Below are positions 35,283 through 36,622 of a DNA stretch of 36,622 nucleotides, piece after piece. Numbering within the stretch: position 1 is the stretch's first letter; each line of letters opens with the position of its first letter. Where the stretch lies: positions 1 to 36,622 of the forward strand of contig BHEP01000027.1 in assembly GCA_003851245.1 (NCBI GenBank), read 5' to 3'. The DNA is from Bacteroidales bacterium (lineage in GTDB: Bacteria; Bacteroidota; Bacteroidia; Bacteroidales; Azobacteroidaceae). The notes beneath the pieces were generated by a model. That model was not told the DNA's origin and ran no database searches. It was given only the letters and a program-made list of their open reading frames with translations. Made by a program: the position numbers and the translations under genes.

Positions 35283-35849
35283 TTAAACATAAACCACACC
35301 TTTCAGTGCAGATTTTATTGTTGCATTCACTATTGGCGCATTGGCCGCATTGACAACTCCAATAACCCAGGCTGAAACAAACAGATTGTCACCGGAAGCA
35401 ACATCTTCATTTGAACCTGCAAAAGCAATAGGTGATACTTTCAATGTTTTATTTGCGCCACTTGATTCAAATGCGCAAGTCCCAGCAGTAATAGCAGTAC
35501 CCAAAGTAGTACCAAGGGTAACAACATCTTTTAATGCGTCTGATTTGTCAATAGCTGTTATAGCCTGCCCATTGGCATCCTCGGCAGCAAATCTGTCACC
35601 GACTTTGAAGTGATGTCCTTTTGCAATTTCGTAGGTCGTGGCTGTGGCTGTGGCATCTGTGATAACCTGTGCCGTCTTACAAACCTTATACAAACCACCT
35701 TGACCTTTGCCTATCGGAGTGCCCTCAAATAGTGCTGAACCGCCCAAGTCTACAACCGATACAGTTACCCCGCCTGGTATGTCAGCTACACGGTGAAGAA
35801 CACACTTTATAAGCCTGTTGTCTTTTTGTCTCTTAATTGATAGTGCCAT
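35283..35849 (-). CDS. Capsid decoration / head fibre protein candidate
   Basis: The 188-residue protein lies between scaffold and capsid genes, where decoration proteins (such as lambda gpD) are found. It is rich in Ala, Thr and Gly, with few Cys and a repeated beta-strand look (ATATATTYEIAKGHHFKVGD, VVTLGTTLGTAITAGT). The C-terminal ANAPIVNATIKSALKGVVYV resembles proteins named head fibre in Bacteroides phages. It should stabilise the shell or stick out from it. Name uncertain. Confidence 0.65.
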   Translation of the reverse strand: MALSIKRQKDNRLIKCVLHRVADIPGGVTVSVVDLGGSALFEGTPIGKGQGGLYKVCKTAQVITDATATATTYEIAKGHHFKVGDRFAAEDANGQAITAIDKSDALKDVVTLGTTLGTAITAGTCAFESSGANKTLKVSPIAFAGSNEDVASGDNLFVSAWVIGVVNAANAPIVNATIKSALKGVVYV

Positions 35850-35869
35850 AATTAAAACTTTAAATTCTT

Positions 35870-36574
35870 TTAAATTTCTTTTCCCGAAAGCACACTTTGT
35901 GCATCGGGCTTTTGACTTGCCACATATTCAGCTACTCCTTGAGATATTCCAGTTTCGCTTTTTTGAGCAAACAAGGGCTTGCCTTGTCCACCCAAGGCAG
36001 TATCAGCTGTATGTTGATTTGCCGTTGTAATGTCCGTATCCGTTTCTGTCAAGTATTCGTTGAACTCATCATCTGTTTCAAATTTCATGCGTCCAAAGTC
36101 TTTCATTGCTTTAGCTTTAAAAGTTTCATCTTTGCAAGCACTTAATTTTTCAGTTAATGAGTGAAGCCTTGATTTTGAAATTTCACTTGATTTGAAACCT
36201 GCCAATTCTTGTCTGAGTGGAGTTAATTCCGCCGCAAGGGCTGCCTGTACTGCCGCCGCAATATCGGTAGCACCACCATCTTTTGGATTTGGCATTACCT
36301 CCTTAGTTTCAGGGTCTTTTTTTTCCACGAAATCAAATTTCTTTTTTAGGTTGCTTTCAAGTGTTTTTTTACTTTCGGACACTTCCTTGTCCACTTCCGA
36401 ACGATAGTCCTTGATAAACTTATTGACTTGCGCTTCCGTCAATTTATCAACAAGTGCTTTCGCCTCGTCCTCGGTTGCCACTTGTAACGCAAGAGTACGT
36501 GCCAATTGGTTCAATCCGTCTTTACGCATGCCTGAAAATAATACAGTCAGTAATGCGATAATTTTTTCGTCCAT
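35870..36574 (-). CDS. Phage scaffold-type protein (gp20-like)
   Basis: The 234-residue protein is highly charged and helical, with a coiled coil about residues 55-80 and a second about 105-150, and an Ala-rich stretch DIAAAVQAALAAELTPLRQE. This is the usual form of capsid scaffolds that are lost or cut as the head matures. It is directly upstream of the decoration and capsid genes. No protease motif is visible, so the prohead protease, if any, must be elsewhere. It is the last full gene in the window. Confidence 0.75.
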   Translation of the reverse strand: MDEKIIALLTVLFSGMRKDGLNQLARTLALQVATEDEAKALVDKLTEAQVNKFIKDYRSEVDKEVSESKKTLESNLKKKFDFVEKKDPETKEVMPNPKDGGATDIAAAVQAALAAELTPLRQELAGFKSSEISKSRLHSLTEKLSACKDETFKAKAMKDFGRMKFETDDEFNEYLTETDTDITTANQHTADTALGGQGKPLFAQKSETGISQGVAEYVASQKPDAQSVLSGKEI

Positions 36575-36608
36575 TTTAAATGAATTTTAATGTGTAATAC
36601 AAATCATG

Positions 36609-36616
36609 CAAATATA
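36609..36616 (-). promoter_or_regulatory. Possible promoter -7 element for the head gene module
   Basis: On the minus strand TATATTTG matches TAnnTTTG, 34 bases ahead of the scaffold start. It could begin transcription of the structural genes, or be chance in AT-rich DNA. The region upstream is cut off by the window edge. Confidence 0.4.
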
Positions 36617-36622
36617 CTACGT

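Noticed and set aside
17663..36622. Search for integrase, repressor, portal, terminase, reverse transcriptase, CRISPR array and tRNA genes in the prophage part
   Set aside because: None of these was found; all minus-strand frames are accounted for by head, tail, receptor-binding and lysis genes, so they are presumed to lie beyond the right edge.

Overview
The window looks like a Bacteroidetes chromosome, most likely order Bacteroidales, with an integrated siphovirus-type prophage. Four things support this. The ATP synthase genes run beta-epsilon-unknown-a-c-b-delta-alpha-gamma, the order used in that group. Several genes and the tmRNA are preceded by the Bacteroidetes -7 promoter element TAnnTTTG (as TAACTTTG), with A-rich leaders in place of Shine-Dalgarno sequences. 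The tmRNA tag reads GEDNYALAA, close to known Bacteroidales tags. The prophage proteins resemble those of gut Bacteroides phages. Calls are from reading the sequence and from memory of protein families; no database search was run.

Host region, 1-17476. The plus-strand ATP synthase operon (141-7274) is followed by a small secreted protein (7413-7787) and a strong terminator (7820-7877). A minus-strand block then holds yceD (DUF177), rpmF, fabH, era and der, joining fatty-acid/envelope synthesis with ribosome maturation. Upstream of it on the same strand are an orphan sensor histidine kinase, exodeoxyribonuclease III (xth) and arginine decarboxylase (speA). kdsA (Kdo-8-phosphate synthase) and ssrA (tmRNA, 17081-17476) lie on the plus strand. 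Kdo synthesis fits a Gram-negative outer membrane.

Prophage region, about 17477 to the right edge. All genes are on the minus strand, so in transcription order (right to left) the layout is: scaffold, capsid decoration or head fibre, lambda gpE-like major capsid protein, head-tail connectors, gp10-like protein, tail terminator candidate, major tail protein, overlapping tail-assembly chaperone frames (gpG/gpT-like), tape measure, a short beta-solenoid protein, a LamG-Dit-PKD distal tail protein, a large tail-tip protein, a small conserved protein, a C-type-lectin-fold receptor-binding protein of the kind diversified by diversity-generating retroelements (DGRs), another small protein, holin, GH108 endolysin and a probable one-piece spanin. 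The late operon ends in a terminator facing the 3' end of ssrA, which is the probable attachment site. Portal, terminase, replication genes, repressor and integrase are not in the window and should lie beyond the right edge.

Most worth checking: the DGR-type target protein with no reverse transcriptase or template repeat in view; the u-spanin candidate; the overlapping chaperone frames in a -1 relation; the three-domain distal tail protein; and the insulated ssrA/prophage junction.
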